64,000 nucleotides of DNA from contig JARSSP010000043.1 in the NCBI GenBank assembly GCA_029624675.1, positions 1 through 64,000 of the forward strand, read 5' to 3'. How positions within the stretch are numbered: position 1 is the stretch's first letter; every line of letters starts with the position of its first letter. The translations under genes and the position numbers were made by a program. Origin of the DNA: Candidatus Contendibacter sp. Its GTDB lineage: Bacteria > Pseudomonadota > Gammaproteobacteria > Competibacterales > Competibacteraceae. Positions 63,093-64,000 of the stretch are shown here, piece after piece. The notes beneath the pieces are model-generated. The model made no database searches. It saw only the letters and a list, made by a program, of their open reading frames with translations, and was not told the DNA's origin.

Positions 63093-64000
63093 ATGAAGGC
63101 CATGATTCCCATTGACAACCCCGAGCGCCTGCGCCTGGAACGACAGCATGAAGGTAAAGAAGACTGGCGACTGTGGGGACCGTATCTCGCGGAACGGGCC
63201 TGGGGCACGGTCCGCGAGGATTACAGCGCCCACGGCGAAGCCTGGGAACACCTCGATCACGACCAGTCTCGTTCCCGAGTCTACCGCTGGAACGAGGACG
63301 GGTTAGGCGGCATCTGCGACGAGCAGCAGCGATTGTGTTTCGCCCTCGCTCTGTGGAACGGCCGCGATCCGATTTTGAAAGAGCGGGCGTTCGGCTTGAC
63401 CGGCAACCAGGGTAACCACGGCGAGGACGTGAAGGAGTATTACTTTTATCTCGACGCCACGCCCAGCCACAGCTATCTGCGCTACCTCTATAAGTATCCC
63501 CAGGCTGAATATCCCTACGGCGGGCTGGTGGAGGAAAACCGTCGCCGGGGTCGCCTGGACCCGCCGTTCAACCTGCTGGATGCCGGCGTTTTCAACGACA
63601 ATCGCTATTGGGACGTGGAGGTGAATTACGCCAAGGCCGGCCCGGAGGAAATTCACATTCGCGTCACCGTCGCCAACCGTGGACCCGAGGCCGCGACCCT
63701 GCACCTGCTGCCGCAACTCTGGTTCCGCAACACCTGGGCCTGGGGCGACGAGGAGAAAGAACGGGCGCTGGCCGAACTGCGGGGCGATCCGGTCGAGCCA
63801 GACAGCCAAACCGTCAAACCGACCTTGCGCGCCATCGCTGTACCAGACGGAGCCGCTTGGGCGGTGCGCGCCGAGCATCCGACGTTAGGCGCATATCACC
63901 TGTACGGCCGGCAGTCCGCCGAACCGCTGTTCACCGAGAACGAGCACAACGTTCAGCGGCTGTGGGGACTGGCGAACGCAACGCCGTATGTTAAAGACAG
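63093..64000 (+). CDS. MGH1-like glycoside hydrolase, N-terminal part (3' end outside window)
   Basis: 302 residues are in the window, from ATG 63093 with GGAG nine bases upstream. [60 protein letters not shown] and [20 protein letters not shown] match the N-terminal region of the large MGH1/GH63-related proteins found in many bacteria. These probably act on glucosyl-glycerate or other short glucosides. Catalytic residues lie in the part outside the window. Confidence 0.85.
   Translation, partial: MKAMIPIDNPERLRLERQHEGKEDWRLWGPYLAERAWGTVREDYSAHGEAWEHLDHDQSRSRVYRWNEDGLGGICDEQQRLCFALALWNGRDPILKERAFGLTGNQGNHGEDVKEYYFYLDATPSHSYLRYLYKYPQAEYPYGGLVEENRRRGRLDPPFNLLDAGVFNDNRYWDVEVNYAKAGPEEIHIRVTVANRGPEAATLHLLPQLWFRNTWAWGDEEKERALAELRGDPVEPDSQTVKPTLRAIAVPDGAAWAVRAEHPTLGAYHLYGRQSAEPLFTENEHNVQRLWGLANATPYVKD

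Overview
The window looks like chromosomal DNA of a high-GC gammaproteobacterium. Reasons are the NodT/AcrB/AcrA-type and MacAB-type efflux operons, a CpxR/CpxA-like two-component pair, PPK2, leucine-degradation (liu) genes and acetoacetyl-CoA synthetase, a giant GGDEF-EAL protein and an IPTL-CTERM-like surface protein. A Competibacteraceae-like host is my guess; no rRNA or tRNA gene was seen to settle it.

Layout. 1-5.2 kb: the start of a multi-PAS sensor, a bacteriohemerythrin and small envelope proteins. 5.2-11.1 kb: a complete RND efflux operon on the minus strand. 11.4-13.9 kb: a secreted SnoaL-like gene whose signal-peptide region is split by a ~217-bp IS200/IS605-like element, a glycine-rich Tat-signal protein, a SpoIIAA-like protein and a DUF4239 membrane protein. 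14.0-22.9 kb: a defence island with type I restriction-modification (hsdR-hsdM-hsdS), an orphaned antitoxin with a stub of its PIN toxin, and a Septu-like ATPase/HNH pair. 22.9-26.7 kb: PPK2, DUF4386 protein, HlyD-like adaptor, cytochrome b561 and a thioesterase. 26.8-31.5 kb: an IS256 remnant, then a minus-strand group with a DUF2235 (Tle1-like) hydrolase, small envelope proteins and an NlpC/P60-lysozyme fusion. 31.5-37.2 kb: split spermidine-synthase-like proteins, small conserved proteins, glycerate kinase, serine hydrolase. 37.2-44.1 kb: a tripartite ABC efflux operon (OMF-adaptor-ATPase-permease) divergent from a CpxRA-like pair, with three phased CpxR-like boxes between them. 44.1-52.3 kb: Tat-exported Fe-type superoxide dismutase, paralogous lipoproteins, a TPR-like/HEPN pair, a CusF-like copper protein and a CHASE4-CHASE-PAS-GGDEF-EAL protein. 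52.5-60 kb: an SdrD_B-repeat surface protein and aacS-liuB-liuA. 60.2-63 kb: palindromic repeats, a BrnT-type toxin-antitoxin pair and a small integron. The window ends inside an MGH1-like glycoside hydrolase gene.

The most interesting signal is the integron. Reading down the minus strand from 62.6 kb there are three small genes separated by two attC-like sites (62074-62136 and 61588-61651). They are preceded by a GTTAGGT core and, divergently, by a LexA-box promoter and a decayed integrase N-terminus (about 62727-62973). A second, related promoter plus decayed integrase start, with a perfect LexA box (31161-31180), lies at 31.1-31.3 kb, again divergent from minus-strand genes. Thus two SOS-controlled integron platforms appear to have lost their integrase and left genes behind.

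All function calls are by reading of motifs; no database search was run.
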